DNA of 64,000 nt, from positions 248,001 through 312,000 of the forward strand of contig CALNYL010000009.1 of the NCBI GenBank assembly GCA_942490775.1, read 5' to 3'. The DNA comes from UBA6489 sp942490775. GTDB taxonomy: Bacteria; Patescibacteriota; Gracilibacteria; BD1-5; UBA6164. Position numbers and translations under genes: made by a program. A model generated the notes under the pieces. That model saw nothing but the letters and a program-made list of their open reading frames with translations. It did no database searches and was not told where the DNA came from. Every line of letters begins with the position of its first letter. Within the stretch, counting starts at the first letter, position 1. Shown in pieces: positions 1 through 10,470 of this stretch.

Positions 1-85
1 TCTGATAATCTAATATTCTAATTCTTCAAATAGGCTTAGTATATTGAAAAGATCTGAGTAGAATTTTTTTTTAAGATATTATCCT

Positions 86-1201
86 ATGAACCTAAAAAAT
101 AAAAAAATAGCTATAGTTTGTGATTGGATAAAAGATATGTGAGGTGCAGAGCTTGTTTTGAAGCACCTGCTTGAAACCTTTCCTGAGGCAGATATCTATA
201 GCTCAATCTTTTGGCAACAAAACAACCAAGTATTTGAGTGAAGAAAAATCTATACCAGCTTTATTCAGAAAATCCCAATTCTAAATAAATCACATAAACT
301 TGCTCTCACCCTAAGGCCCCTAGCATTTGAAAACTTTGATTTAAGCGAATATGATATAGTAATAAGCAGTACAAGTGCAGAAAGTAAATGAATTATAACT
401 AAACCTTGAACATTGCAGATATGTTACTGTCATACACCTACAAGATACTTTTGGAGTCATTACCATGAATATATAAATATGATGGAATTTGGGATTTTAA
501 ACCATCTGTGAAAATGGTTTATGCCAAAGATTGTACACAAACTCAGAAAATGGGATTACTGTGCGGCTCAAAGACCTGATTATTTTATAGCTAATAGTGA
601 AAATACAAAAAGAAGAATACAAAAATATTATAAAAGAAATTCTTTAGTGATCTATCCTTGAATTGATAGTAAAAGTTTTGAATTTAGAGATAAAAAAGAA
701 GATTTTTATCTTTATATATGAAGATGTATTCCATATAAAAGATTTGACTTAATAGTAGATGCTTTTAATGAAAACTGAAAAAAGATAATTATAGTTACAA
801 ATACTGACAATAAACTTTATAGAAAATTAAAAAATAGAAGTAAAGAAAATATAGAATGGAGATTAAATATTAGCCCAGAAGAAAGAAATGCACTTTATAG
901 TAAAGCAAAAGCTTTTTTATTTCCTCCTGAAGAAGATTTCTGACTTGTTCCTATTGAGGCTATGGTTTCCTGAACCCCTGTTATAGCATATAAAAAATGA
1001 TGAGTCTTAGAAACTGTAGTAGAATGAAAAACATGAGTATTTTTTGAAAATCAAAATAGCTATAGTTTAAATAAAGCTATTGAGAGATTTGAAAAATTAA
1101 GGTTTGATTATAAAGAAATCAGAGAATATGCTATAAAGTTTGATAAAAAAAATTTTAGAAAAAATATTCTGAACTTTTTAGAAGGAAAACTAAAAAAATA
1201 A
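86..1201 (+). CDS. Glycosyltransferase family 4 (mannosyltransferase-like)
   Basis: 371 residues with TGA read as Gly. It transfers a sugar from a nucleotide donor, probably in surface glycan assembly on the cytoplasmic face. The N-terminal acceptor domain begins KKIAIVCDWIKDMGGAE, typical of the GT-B fold. The donor domain begins near residue 210 (YLYIGRCIPYKRFDLIV) and carries the EX7E-type motif EEDFGLVPIEAM near residue 295, followed by SGTPVIAYKKGG. No hydrophobic anchor is seen. The gene ends in TAA directly before a strong hairpin terminator, so it is the last gene of its transcript. It could be WbaZ-like; the exact sugar cannot be read from sequence. Confidence 0.88.
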
Positions 1202-1204
1202 ACA

Positions 1205-1240
1205 AAAAAAATAAATGAGATTTATCTCATTTATTTTTTT
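1205..1240. terminator. Bidirectional Rho-independent terminator
   Basis: A near-perfect hairpin (AAATAAATGAGAT, two-base loop, ATCTCATTTATTT) is followed by a run of T. It lies between two convergent genes and is A-rich on the other side, so it can end both transcripts. Confidence 0.85.
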
Positions 1241-1255
1241 TGTATAATTTACCTA

Positions 1256-1561
1256 TTAGTCAGTAGTTACATCTACATCAATTCAATCAGCATCTATTCT
1301 AACAGTATTACCTTCACCATCATCAACTGATATATTTCCATCAGTATCAGCTTCAACATCAACTGAAGTATCATCTTCATCAAGATCTACATCAACAGTA
1401 TTACCTTCACCAGCATCAACTGATACAGTTCCATCAGAATCTACATCTACTGAAACACTACCAGTATCAACTGATACATCTCCATTAGTTTCTTCTTCTG
1501 TAGTTCCACCACAAGATACAAGTAAAACAGAAGCAAGTGCTAAAAGTAAAAACTTTTTCAT
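1256..1561 (-). CDS. Short acidic repeat lipoprotein
   Basis: 101 residues. The start chosen is the ATG of MKKFLLLALASVLLVSCGG, a clean lipoprotein signal with lipobox LVSC, so the mature protein is anchored by its Cys. The mature part is almost wholly Asp, Val, Thr, Gly and Ser, built from degenerate copies of VSVD and of D-GEGNTV, and it is extremely acidic with no aromatic residues. Reading ends at TAA 1256 after an in-frame TGA (Gly) at 1283. No enzymatic fold is visible. A surface spacer or a cation-binding role is an inference only. A longer in-frame extension upstream looks non-coding. Confidence 0.75.
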
Positions 1562-1723
1562 AAAATAATTTTTATAAAATAAAATAACAAACCTAAAATA
1601 ATTTTTTATAAGGTTTTTTGGTAACTTATAAAACTTACCATCAAATATTGGAAAATATTTATTTTCCAATATTTTAACTAACTTTTATAATAATTTTTAA
1701 ATAATGCTATAGAAATATATAGT

Positions 1724-1747
1724 CTTTTTCTCCTGAAAGGAGAAAAA
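1724..1747. terminator. Hairpin after the LysM-CHAP gene
   Basis: TTTTTCTCCT and AGGAGAAAAA form a 10-bp stem. It sits 31 bases past the stop of the reverse-strand hydrolase gene and upstream of the lipoprotein start, so it most likely terminates the hydrolase transcript. Confidence 0.6.
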
Positions 1748-1777
1748 ATTTAGATAGAGGTTTTTTCTTTTAATTTT

Positions 1778-3031
1778 CTAATCCACATAAATATATCAAA
1801 TAATTGCACCATGATTTTTAGAAATCTTTCTGTATGTTATTTCTCAAAGTTTACGATAATTCATATCAGATATATACAAAGAGTCTCACTCTACTTTCAT
1901 AACTATTGCAACATGACCATATCTAGCACTATATCATTTTCCATGAAATACTATAATAGCTCATGGCTTAGGAGTATTTCAAGTAGAATGTCATAATTTC
2001 TGGGCATTTCTAAGCCAGTCCTTAGCATTTCATCACCAGTTTACATTTTTATACTGTCATACATACCGAGTACAATTTCACCGATAGAAAGTATGTTGAG
2101 GTTTTCTCCGTACTAGTTTATATTCTGATTGATCATTAGCTTGTTGCTCTTGTGCTGTTAATTCAGCAGTAGCTCTTTTATTTGGAAGATTTTTTGAAGT
2201 AGAATCAAGAGCATAAACAGGATCTTTATTTCAAGTAGTAGGAGCAACAGTCCCTATTGGTTTTACTACTTCAGGTGTAGAATTAAGCTTTGCTTTAGGA
2301 GTAGCTACCACATTTGGTTTAGATGGTGATGTATTTATAGCAATAACTTTAGGAGGAACAACAACAGGAGGTTTTGGCTCAGGTTTTACAGCTCATGGTA
2401 TTATCAAAGTCTCTCAAGCTTTCAAATCTCCCACTGCTGATAATAGATTTTGCTTTATTATAGACTCAGAATCTATATCATATTTTTGAGCAATCTGTGA
2501 TAGAGTATCTCATGATCTAACTTTATATACAACTCAAGAAACAGGTGGTACTTTTATAACATTACCTGGATGAATTACTGTTTTTTTAGTAAAATCGTTT
2601 GCCCAATAAATAGTATCAGCAGAAATATTAAATTTATTAGCAATTTTAGATATATTGTCTCAAGACTTAACTGTATATTCTATAACTTCATTAGTAGAAG
2701 AGGTATCCCTCTCCTCTTGAAAAAGATTGTTTACAGAAAGAAATGAATCTTTTGACTCTGCTATTAAATCACCGCCTCATAAGATAGCATCTTCATCAAA
2801 ATAAGAATTTATTATAGTAGATTCATCTATCTCATAAAAATCGGCTGCATTGTTCCCATATACAAGGGAAGCGAATGTTGGATAAATAGGTATTAAAAAT
2901 ATTGACACAAAAATAACCATACTATATCAAATATGAGTACTGTTTGATGTTCTAACTTTTGAAGAGATACCATTTTTTAGTACCCTAGAATGTCTTTTAA
3001 TACGAGCTTTTAAATTGATTTTGGAACCCAA
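1778..3031 (-). CDS. Membrane-anchored LysM-CHAP cell-wall hydrolase
   Basis: 417 residues if it starts at TTG 3031; no in-frame ATG precedes the membrane segment, so the start is uncertain. A short basic N-terminus is followed by one hydrophobic segment (MVIFVSIFLIPIYPTFA). Two LysM modules follow, each beginning with Y-V-K/R-S-G-D and each about 45 residues (near 130-175 and 190-235). A Pro/Thr-rich linker leads to a C-terminal CHAP domain with the catalytic Cys in NCTRYVGQY and His in GHVAIV. CHAP domains are amidases or endopeptidases that cut peptidoglycan, and LysM binds its glycan. The role is likely wall remodelling or attack on a host cell wall, since relatives of this group are epibionts or predators. 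Confidence 0.85.
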
Positions 3032-3106
3032 AATATATTTTTAAAGAGTAAAAACTTTTCCCATACACAATTTTAAGTATAACAGGAAAAAAAAGAAAAA
3101 CAAAAA

Positions 3107-3418
3107 TTAAGCTATAGACAAAACTTCTAATTTAGTTATAGAAGGTCTAAAACCTCTATTTCTAGTATATCTTTTCTTAGATTTCATTTTGAAAACTCTT
3201 ACTTTTTCTCACTTTAGTTGTTCTACAACTTTAAGTTCTACTTTAGAACCTTTTACTGTTGGTGTTCAAACTTTAGTCTCTTTTCATTGCTCATCAGATA
3301 TTAAAAGAGGTTCTACAGATATATTAGACTTTTCCTCTGCATCTTGTTTTTTAACCTCTATTATATCTCAAACCTTTACGATAAACTGATTACCTCACAA
3401 CTCTACTACTGCTAACAT
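3107..3418 (-). CDS. rplU: Ribosomal protein L21
   Basis: 103 residues, the normal length for bL21. The N-terminus MLAVVELGGNQFIVKVGD matches the family start (M-A-V-I-x-x-GGKQ-x-x-V), and the C-terminus has the usual basic KSKKRYTRNRGFR followed by the conserved T-K-L-E-V/I. Two Gly codons in the N-terminal motif are TGA plus GGT. No L27 gene is adjacent in the window, unlike the usual rplU-rpmA pair. Confidence 0.93.
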
Positions 3419-3468
3419 AACTAATTAAATTTAACAAATAAAAATCAACCTTGAAATATATAATAAAT

Positions 3469-3542
3469 TGGTTGGGATGGAGGGATTCGAACCCCCGATA
3501 ACGGAGTCAAAGTCCGCTGCCTTACCACTTGGCGACATCCCA
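3469..3542 (-). tRNA. tRNA-Gln (anticodon TTG), CCA encoded
   Basis: A full cloverleaf on the reverse strand: 7-bp acceptor TGGGATG/CATCCCA, anticodon loop CTTTGAC on a 5-bp stem, T-arm with GTTCGAATC, discriminator A and a genomic CCA. The UUG anticodon reads CAA and, by wobble, CAG. Confidence 0.95.
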
Positions 3543-3666
3543 ATAATACAATGTAGCTTGAAGATTATATAAAAATAATCAAAAAGTCAAAATTATTTTG
3601 ATTTTTAATATTATTTTTATATGATATTGTTCGTTTATTACTTTATATTTATTAATAATTTAAATT

Positions 3667-4119
3667 ATGCTAAATTTTCTAAAAATTTTAACAAAAAGAC
3701 CTAGTGATAAAACTATAAGAATTTGAAGAATAATCTTTGGTTTGGTCTTTTCTTGAGCAATATATTACAATCTAATCTATCAATGAGACTTAATAGAAGC
3801 ATCTTATTTTCGGATGATAATACCAGAAGATAAAATAATTTACTTAAAATATGCTCTAACTTCTATAGGTGTTATTCCAATAGTTATGTGAATTACTAAC
3901 TTATGTGTACTAAAAAGTAAGTATATTAGAATAAGCCAGATTATTTTTTGAATATTACTTTTCTATATATCTTCTAAAATAGTAGAAAAATCTTCTCTTG
4001 ATGTAGATACACTTATATTAATAATGTGATTTTTTCCTCTTATAGCATGAATAACATGAAAGTGTATAACACAAAAATGTTTAAGATATAAAGAAAAAGT
4101 TACTAAAATAAGAGTTTAA
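3667..4119 (+). CDS. Small integral membrane protein, unknown
   Basis: 150 residues and not recognised. Hydropathy suggests four membrane helices (about residues 17-36, 55-80, 90-105 and 118-138) separated by short charged loops, with a basic C-terminus (KCLRYKEKVTKIRV). Gly is written TGA in several helices. The gene stands alone between tRNA-Gln and hisS, transcribed toward hisS, and shares a terminator with it. Confidence 0.75.
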
Positions 4120-4133
4120 AATATATTTCACAT

Positions 4134-4169
4134 AAAAAATCCTCTGAATTTTATTCAGAGGATTTTTTT
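4134..4169. terminator. Shared terminator for two convergent genes
   Basis: AAATCCTCTGAAT and ATTCAGAGGATTT form a 13-bp stem with a 3-base loop and a 7-T tail. Its reverse-strand arm abuts the hisS stop codon. Confidence 0.85.
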
Positions 4170-5460
4170 ATTTCTGTATCAAATCCTTAGCAGGAGAGTA
4201 AAAATCTAATTTATCTCTTCATACCTGCTCTATTATATACTCTATTAACTCTTCTTTTTTAATTTCACTCTGAGTTCAATTAATCATATCTCTAAGCTGA
4301 AAGACTCAGCTTCTTGCTTCCATAAGACCAACAATAACTATATACTTTGCTCAGGTTCTGTTTGCTTTTAGCATCTGTTCTTTAATAGAAGGTGTTCCAA
4401 GAGAGGCTAGTGTATTTATTCAAGCCTTTCTTGCTTCCAAGGTAATAGGTAAAACTACTTTTTTTGCTTCATCTCAAAGCTGAACAAAATACAAATCCAA
4501 CTCATCTTTATTTTTTATACTTATTTCTTTTTCTTTTAGAAGTGAGATTATTTCCTCTGTATTAACTGATAATCAAGATGCAGGAAAATCACTTTCTGAA
4601 TCAAGTCTATTTGCAAGTAAGTCATATCTTCCTCATAAAACCAATGACTTATTTGTATTAATATCATCTATTGTCCACATAGTATTAGAATAATAATTTT
4701 TTTCTAATACTAAAGTATGATCTTCTTCAAAAGGAACTTCCAATAATTCAAGATATTCTTTTAGTTGGGCATAATGTTTTTTAGAATCTTTTTTTAGAAA
4801 TTTTGTTATAGGAGTAGAACTTTTAGCTAATATCATTTCATCTTCATCTTTGCTTCTTAATAAATCTAAAGGATTATTTTCTAATTTTTTTAATGATTCT
4901 TCAGAAAGCATATGTTTTTTATTTTCATAAAAACTAGATAACTCTTCTAGATACTTAGTCATTTCTTTTTCATTTCCTAAAGTATTTATTCTAATTTTTA
5001 GTAAATCTCAAAGTCAAATATTTTTTAGACAAGAATATGCTAAAAAAATAAGTTGTGCATCTAAAATAGGATCTTTCTCTCATATAATTTCACATCATAT
5101 TTGAAAAAACTCTTTATTATCTTTACTATTATCAAGAAATCTTTCCATATAATAAAAATAGACTGGTTGTATATCTTCTTTCATATTATTTTCCAAATAT
5201 GATCTCATTACTCAAACGGTAGCATCTGATGTTAAGCATAAATCATCTCATTCATTTATTAAATATAGAGATTTTAATAATCTTTCATTCCCTGAAAATG
5301 CTTTTTCAAAAAGGGATTTATTCTCAATAAGAGGAGTTGAAATTCTTCTAAATCAGTTTTTACGAAAATCGTGACGAAAAATTTTTTTCAAGAAGGTGTT
5401 GTATTTATGATGATCTGGATATATATCTTTTGTTAATTCTTTATTGTTATCAGGTATCAT
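4168..5460 (-). CDS. hisS: Histidyl-tRNA synthetase
   Basis: 430 residues, the usual HisRS length. It charges tRNA-His with histidine using ATP. Visible class II features are motif 1 around FRRISTPLIENKSLFEKAF, an ATP-site strand with DDLCLTSDATVGVMRSYLE, motif 2 in YYMERFLDNSKDNKEFFQIGCE, and motif 3 region LVLGGRYDLLANRL. The C-terminal anticodon-binding domain begins near residue 325 (DLYFVQLGDEAKKVV). A HisZ-type paralogue is unlikely because that anticodon-binding domain is present. The upstream region is shared with the divergent PAP2 gene. Confidence 0.92.
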
Positions 5461-5634
5461 AATTTTTATAAAAATTAAAAAATAAGCTTTCAAATCGATA
5501 AAATTGAAAACCTGTTTATAAAACAAGATTTTAAATTAGATTCATTATAACAATAATTTTCTTTTTTCAAAGTTTGTTTTTTATATTTTTTTTTATAAAA
5601 TGTTTCCTAACATTATTACATAATCCTAAAATAA

Positions 5635-6225
5635 ATGCTTTTTGAATTAAATAAAAACATATTAGTGTTTTTTAATAATCTATCAAACCACAAAATTGTA
5701 GAAATATTTGTAAAAATATTTGCTGATTCCCCTATTTTCTTTCTTCCTGTTTTCCTTGTTTCTATGCGGATTTACTACACATATAAATCAAAGGATAATA
5801 CTAAAAAACAAGAACTATTGTTTATATTTTACTGAGTTGTTATTTGATTAATTATAGCTTTGGTTATACAAAGTTTAGTAGATATAGATAGGCCAGAAAA
5901 TTATATAAATTCAACATGAAAACTACTTTTAAAACACTTACCAGATGCTAGTTTTCCATCTGACCATGCAACAGTTAGTGTAGCTTTTTTGACTTCTTTG
6001 TTTTTGGCTTGATATAAAAGAGTATGACTTATATTCTTACCGTTTGTAATTTTTATGAATTTATCTAGAATAATTGCGGGTGTTCATTGGCCTTTTGATA
6101 TAATTGTATGAACTATAATCTGAATAATATCAGCTTTCATAAGTTTTAAATTTATTAGAAAATTTGAATTTATACAAAAATTAAATAATCTTATACTTAA
6201 AATTATGGGATATATTAAGTTATAA
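5635..6225 (+). CDS. PAP2-family membrane phosphatase (undecaprenyl-PP phosphatase-like)
   Basis: 196 residues with about five membrane helices. The three PAP2 signatures are present in order: K-x6-RP as DIDRPENY, PSGH-type as ASFPSDHATVS, and SRxxxxxHxxxD as SRIIAGVHWPFDI. The Gly-to-Asp change in the second motif (PSDH) is common in BcrC-like enzymes. The family removes phosphate from lipid pyrophosphates, and its place directly before murG suggests recycling of undecaprenyl pyrophosphate for wall synthesis. Substrate preference cannot be settled from sequence. Confidence 0.85.
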
Positions 6226-6261
6226 TAAATAGAAAAATTTTTATTAACATCAATCTGGTAT

Positions 6262-7320
6262 ATGAAAAAGCAAAAAAATATAGCATTAACATGAGGGTGA
6301 AGTTGAGGACATATAATCCCTCTACTTGCCTTTTATAATTACATAAAAGAAGAAAACGAATGAAAATATAAATTTATATGGGTATGAGAAGAAGATTCAT
6401 TAGAAGAGGAACTAGCAAAGAAGAATAATATAAAATTTTTAGATATACCAGCTGGTAAGATTAGAAGATACTTTGATATAAGAAACTTCTATGAACCACT
6501 AAAAAATATTACCTGAATATTTTTTTGAATATATTATTTACTAAGATATAAAATAGATGTTGTCTTTTCAAAATGATGATATGTTTCTTTACCTCTTTGT
6601 GTATCTGCTTTTTTATTAAGAAAAAAAATATATATTCACGAAAGCGACACAAGTATAGGATTAGCCAATAGATTAATATCTAAACTTGCGACAAAGGTGT
6701 TTTACACCTTTCCAAATGATAATATAGATAATAAAAAGCATATAACCACCTGACAAATCCTTAATCCTAAACTTATAGATTGTGTAGATAGAGTAGAGGT
6801 AGAAGAAAATGAATATTTAAATGTTATAGTTATAGCAGGGAGCCAAGGTTCAACAATCATATTTAGAAATTTACTAAAAATTCTACCAAAACTACAAGAT
6901 GTAAAGTTTAATGTAATTTTATGAAGTAAAAATACTTGATTTAGAGAAAGCTTCAAAGAATTTAAAAATGTAGAACTCCATGATTTTGTACCACAAAAGA
7001 AGCTTTGAAGGATATTAAAAAATAGTGATATTGCTATAACTAGAGGCTCAGCTACTAGCCTTTGGGAGCTTTATTATTTTTGAATACACTCTATAATAAT
7101 CCCTATAACAAATGCCTGAAACCATCAGAAAAAAAATGCTGACTTTTTTCATGAAAATTATGGTAGTGATGTACTTGATGAAAACAAAAATTTAGATTTA
7201 GAGATATTAAAAAAAATAGAAAGATATAAAGATTTGAGAAAGTGAGGATTGAATTTAGAAGGATTTTTTGATGGAGTTAGTAAAATAAAGGAGGAGATTG
7301 AAGAGGATTTAGAAAAATAA
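6262..7320 (+). CDS. murG: UDP-GlcNAc transferase MurG
   Basis: 352 residues, the normal length. It adds GlcNAc to lipid I to make lipid II at the inner membrane face. The N-terminal nucleotide loop LTGGGSGGH has three of its glycines written TGA. Other family marks are VFSKGGYVSLPL, IHESDTSIGLANRL, GSQG near residue 195 and ITRGSATSLWEL in the donor site. It follows the PAP2 gene by 36 bases, so the two are probably co-transcribed. Nothing is truncated. Confidence 0.95.
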
Positions 7321-7423
7321 AGCAAAAACACAAACACAAAATATTGATTTTTTTATATTTTCCCCTTCATGATTGAATTAGTAAACTAGGTAAAACTATT
7401 AATATTATATTTTACAAAATTAA

Positions 7424-7734
7424 TATGAAACACAAAATATTATGAGAAAAATATTAAAAATTATAGAAAATATCCTGTTTTGCATCCAGAAATAAAAAAT
7501 TTATTTTTGGATAACATAGGGAGCTTTCACTTGGAAGAAAAATTAGAAACTATTTCAAAGGTAAGTTGATGAACTAGTCGAAGAAAAACTTGAAACAGTT
7601 AGAAACCTGATAGTGTAAACAATATCAGAAAAAGATAATATAGAATATAAACAGAAAAAGCGAACCAACAAAAACATTCCCAAGAACAAAGAGGGGCAGA
7701 ACAAGAACTTTTATCTAATTTAGAAAATTTATAG
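7424..7734 (+). pseudogene. Decayed gene with frameshift and three internal stops
   Basis: From the ATG at 7424 the frame stops after ten codons. One base out of phase, a single frame runs from about 7437 to 7734 and reads like protein (YRKYPVLHPEIKNLF, then FHLEEKLETISKVSGG, then TEKANQQKHSQEQRG). It contains TAG at 7600 and TAA at 7636 and 7648, and ends at TAG 7732. TGA still falls at Gly-like positions. The family is not recognised. Either this is a pseudogene or the TAA/TAG codons are read through; decay is more likely given the neighbouring wreckage. Confidence 0.55.
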
Positions 7735-7735
7735 T

Positions 7736-8125
7736 ATGGACAATTATTTTGGATCTCTTGAAAATAGTCTACAAGAAGAGCCTAATTTATCTACAGATGA
7801 AAAACTTAAAAAGAGTTTATCTACACATAAAAAACTTATAGACTCTTTAACTAAAGCCTCTATGGAGAAAGGTTTTAATTTCTTAGAATCAGAGCTTGAA
7901 TTAAAATCTAAGTCATCACTTGAATATGAAATTAGAAAAATGTTTGAAAGTACATTTAAATACCTTATCAGTTATTCCGTCTTAGAAGAAATCCCTATCA
8001 CTGATAGAAAAAAAATTATTAGAAATAAAAATGGCATGATATATCTCCCATATATATGAATTTTTGATCTATATCTACATCTACAGAACTTAGATTTATC
8101 AAATTTAGATTTAGATACAGATTAA
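7736..8125 (+). CDS. Hypothetical protein in the decayed zone
   Basis: 129 residues, intact but not recognised. It is hydrophilic and Leu/Glu/Lys/Ser-rich with helical stretches (SLSTHKKLIDSLTKASMEKG, then LEYEIRKMFESTFKYL) and one TGA-Gly near residue 108. The C-terminus repeats short Leu/Asp units (LQNLDLSNLDLDTD). It starts one base after the last stop of the broken frame upstream and may be the surviving 3' portion of the same gene or an independent small gene. Confidence 0.45.
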
Positions 8126-8150
8126 GTTGTTTTTATCTAGAATGAATTAA

Positions 8151-8489
8151 ATGAGAACATTGAGAATGATTATCTGATTTGTATGTTCTAAGGTTTGATT
8201 TGATAAAGACTTTGATTGAGGATTCTATTCAGTATTTTAATTTCAGAAAAATAATAGAAACAGTAGTATTTTACAAGAACCTAAAATAATCATAAAATCC
8301 AAATACAATACTTTTACCTAACTTAAACAATAAATACTATGGAAATATGGATCTTATACTCATTAATTTGAAGACTTATTTGAATTTCAAACTTTTCTAA
8401 GATATGATACCTATAAAAAAGTAGAATTATTACTTTATGATGGTTGCTTCTATCTTGATTTTATTTCTGATAGAGGCATTAAAAAATAG
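8151..8489 (+). pseudogene. Decayed gene with four in-frame TAA codons
   Basis: One uninterrupted phase from ATG 8151 to TAG 8487 reads MRTLRMIIGFVCSKVGFDKD and continues with protein-like sequence, but contains TAA at 8238, 8319, 8331 and 8364. TGA is used three times at Gly-like positions. There is no frameshift. The stops sit in contexts such as FT-stop-LKQ-stop-ILW and YTH-stop-FED. The family is not recognised. The frame is noted because nonsense changes without indels are unusual for simple decay. Confidence 0.5.
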
Positions 8490-8523
8490 AGAATAGTATT
8501 TTTTTCCAATCATAAGACTTTAA

Positions 8524-9084
8524 ATATTTTTTCATCATTTATATATATATTGAGATGTTAATACTCCTTATTGGTTTATGTGGGAATGAATATTTTGAAG
8601 TGTTTATTTAAAAACAGAGGGATATAAATCTGAATATGCTTTTTTGAATATTGCAGAAAAGTCTTCTGATTCTAGTTTTATGGGATACGATAATTTTCAA
8701 ACTAGTTTAAATTTTAATATTCCTAAATGAGTAACTGAGTGAGAATTAGTATTTCAAAATAACAATCCTTCTGGTTTTGAAGAAAGTAATGAGACTTTTA
8801 CTATACCTGTTAGGTTTGCTAGTTATGACAGTATACCTTTGATTTCTAGTTTAAAATCTAGACTAGATACTGTTCTTAAAAAGTTAAAAAATAAACTTGA
8901 TTCAAAATTTGAAGATTCTGATGATAAAATAGATTATATAGATGATATTATCTCAAAGTTTAAAGAGCTAGCTGATAGAAAACCTAAGTATGAAGCTATA
9001 GTAGATTATTTGATTTGAGAGCTTGAAAGGATTAAATGAGAATATGAAGATGGTTTATGAGAAATATTTGAAATGCTGGAGTAG
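8524..9084 (+). pseudogene. Gmad2-type Ig-like domain protein, 5' truncated
   Basis: The frame is open from 8524 to TAG 9082, with first ATG at 8578 inside the domain. The start lacks a signal peptide, which such proteins normally have. Residues resemble a Gmad2 immunoglobulin-like domain: WFMWEGIFGSVYLKTEGY, then DNFQTSLNFNIPKG, then GELVFQNNNPSG and FTIPVRF. A helical Lys/Asp-rich tail follows (LKSRLDTVLKKLKNKL, then DDIISKFKELADRK). It is probably the 3' part of an exported protein whose front has been lost. A strong terminator follows. Confidence 0.6.
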
Positions 9085-9120
9085 CTTTTGTTTTAAGTAA
9101 TTTATTAACTGTTTTTTGAA

Positions 9121-9168
9121 AATACCATTAAAATTAAGACTTAATTCCTAATTTTAATGGTATTTTTT
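9121..9168 (+). terminator. Rho-independent terminator after the Gmad2 remnant
   Basis: AATACCATTAAAATTA pairs with TAATTTTAATGGTATT and is followed by six T. Part of this sequence (TCCTAATTTTAAT) recurs just before the next gene at 9242-9254. Confidence 0.8.
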
Positions 9169-9258
9169 GGAGTAAAGTCTTAAAAAAGATATGATTTTCT
9201 TGCATTAAGTCTAATAATTAATACAATATTTAGGAATTAGATCCTAATTTTAATAAAA

Positions 9259-10392
9259 ATGTACAAAAGAATATTAGAACCAAAAATAAAAAGTGACTTT
9301 TTCTCCCAAAAAATAATTATGCTTCTTTGAGCAAGGCAGATATGAAAAACTACTTTGATTGAAGATATATTAAAGGATTATCCAAAAGATAAAATAATAT
9401 CTTTAAACTGAGACTATAATGAAGATAGAGATTTACTAAACCAAAACAGTTTAAAAAAATTAAGTCTATACATAGAAGATAAAGATATAATATTTATAGA
9501 CGAAGCTCAAAAGATACAAAATATATGAAATACACTAAAAATAATAATTGATAAGTATAAAAATACTAAGCAAGTTATTGTAACTTGATCTTCAAGTATA
9601 AATATTCTTGATATAACAAGTGAACCACTAACCTGAAGAAAAAAGGTCTATATGATGTATCCAATATCAGTTTCAGAAATAAAAAATACCTATGATGTAA
9701 GGAATATTTATGATAATCTAGAAAATCTACTTATATATTGAAATTATCCAGAAGTACTAAATCAAAAAACTTCACAAGAGAAAATAAGTATTTTAAAAGA
9801 ACTTTCTTCTTCAAGCCTATACAGAGATATACTTGAATTTCAGCAAATAAGAAATAGTCAGGTTATTATAAAGTTATTAAAACTTCTAGCTTTACAGATT
9901 TGAAAAGAAGTTTCTATAAACAAAATTGCAACTAACTTATGAGTAGATGCAAAAACAGTAGAAAGATATATAGATTTACTAGAAAAAAGTTTTGTAATAT
10001 ATAAGTTACCTCCATATTTTACAAATAAAAAAAAGGAACTAAGTAAATCTAATAAGATATATTTTTATGATTTGGGTATTAGAAATGCTATTTTATGAAA
10101 TTATAATAGCTTGGATGTTAGAAATGATGTTTGAGATTTGTGGGAAAACTTCTTGATAAATGAGAGAATGAAAAAAAATGAATATAGTGATAGATACCTA
10201 AGCAAACATTTTTGGAGGACATATAATCAGGTAGAAATTGATTATATAGAAGAGTATGATTGAAGGTTGAATTCTTTTGAATTTAAGTGGTGAAATAAGT
10301 GAGCAAAAATTCCAAAGAGTTTTATAGAAACTTATGTTAATAGTAGTTTTGAACTTATAAATAAGGATAATTTCTTGGAGTTTGTTTTATAG
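9259..10392 (+). CDS. ATPase of the DUF4143 (AAA_14) family
   Basis: 377 residues. The N-terminal AAA domain has Walker A GARQIGKTTL (residues 25-34) and Walker B DIIFIDEAQKI (near 78), then a TGSSS sensor motif. The middle has a winged-helix segment (NKIATNLGVDAKTVERYIDLLEKS), and the C-terminal DUF4143 part carries FYDLGIRNAI and a nuclease-like VEIDYIE/FEFKWG pair. Members occur widely in CPR and archaeal genomes and are often mobile or toxin-like, but their function is unproven. It is a single-gene unit flanked by terminators on both sides. Confidence 0.85.
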
Positions 10393-10423
10393 AATTTGAA
10401 ACCAAAAAAATTTACATTCTTTT

Positions 10424-10458
10424 TAAAAACACTATACTGCATAGTGTTTTTATTTTTT
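10424..10458 (+). terminator. Rho-independent terminator
   Basis: AAAACACTAT and ATAGTGTTTT form a 10-bp stem with a five-base loop, followed by TATTTTTT. Confidence 0.8.
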
Positions 10459-10470
10459 AACTGTGTTTTT

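Noticed and set aside
1811..1996. 61-codon forward frame near the LysM-CHAP gene
   Set aside because: It is antisense to the CHAP domain whose catalytic residues are intact.
6702..6956. Open frame on the reverse strand
   Set aside because: It lies antisense within murG, whose forward frame is fully supported by family motifs.
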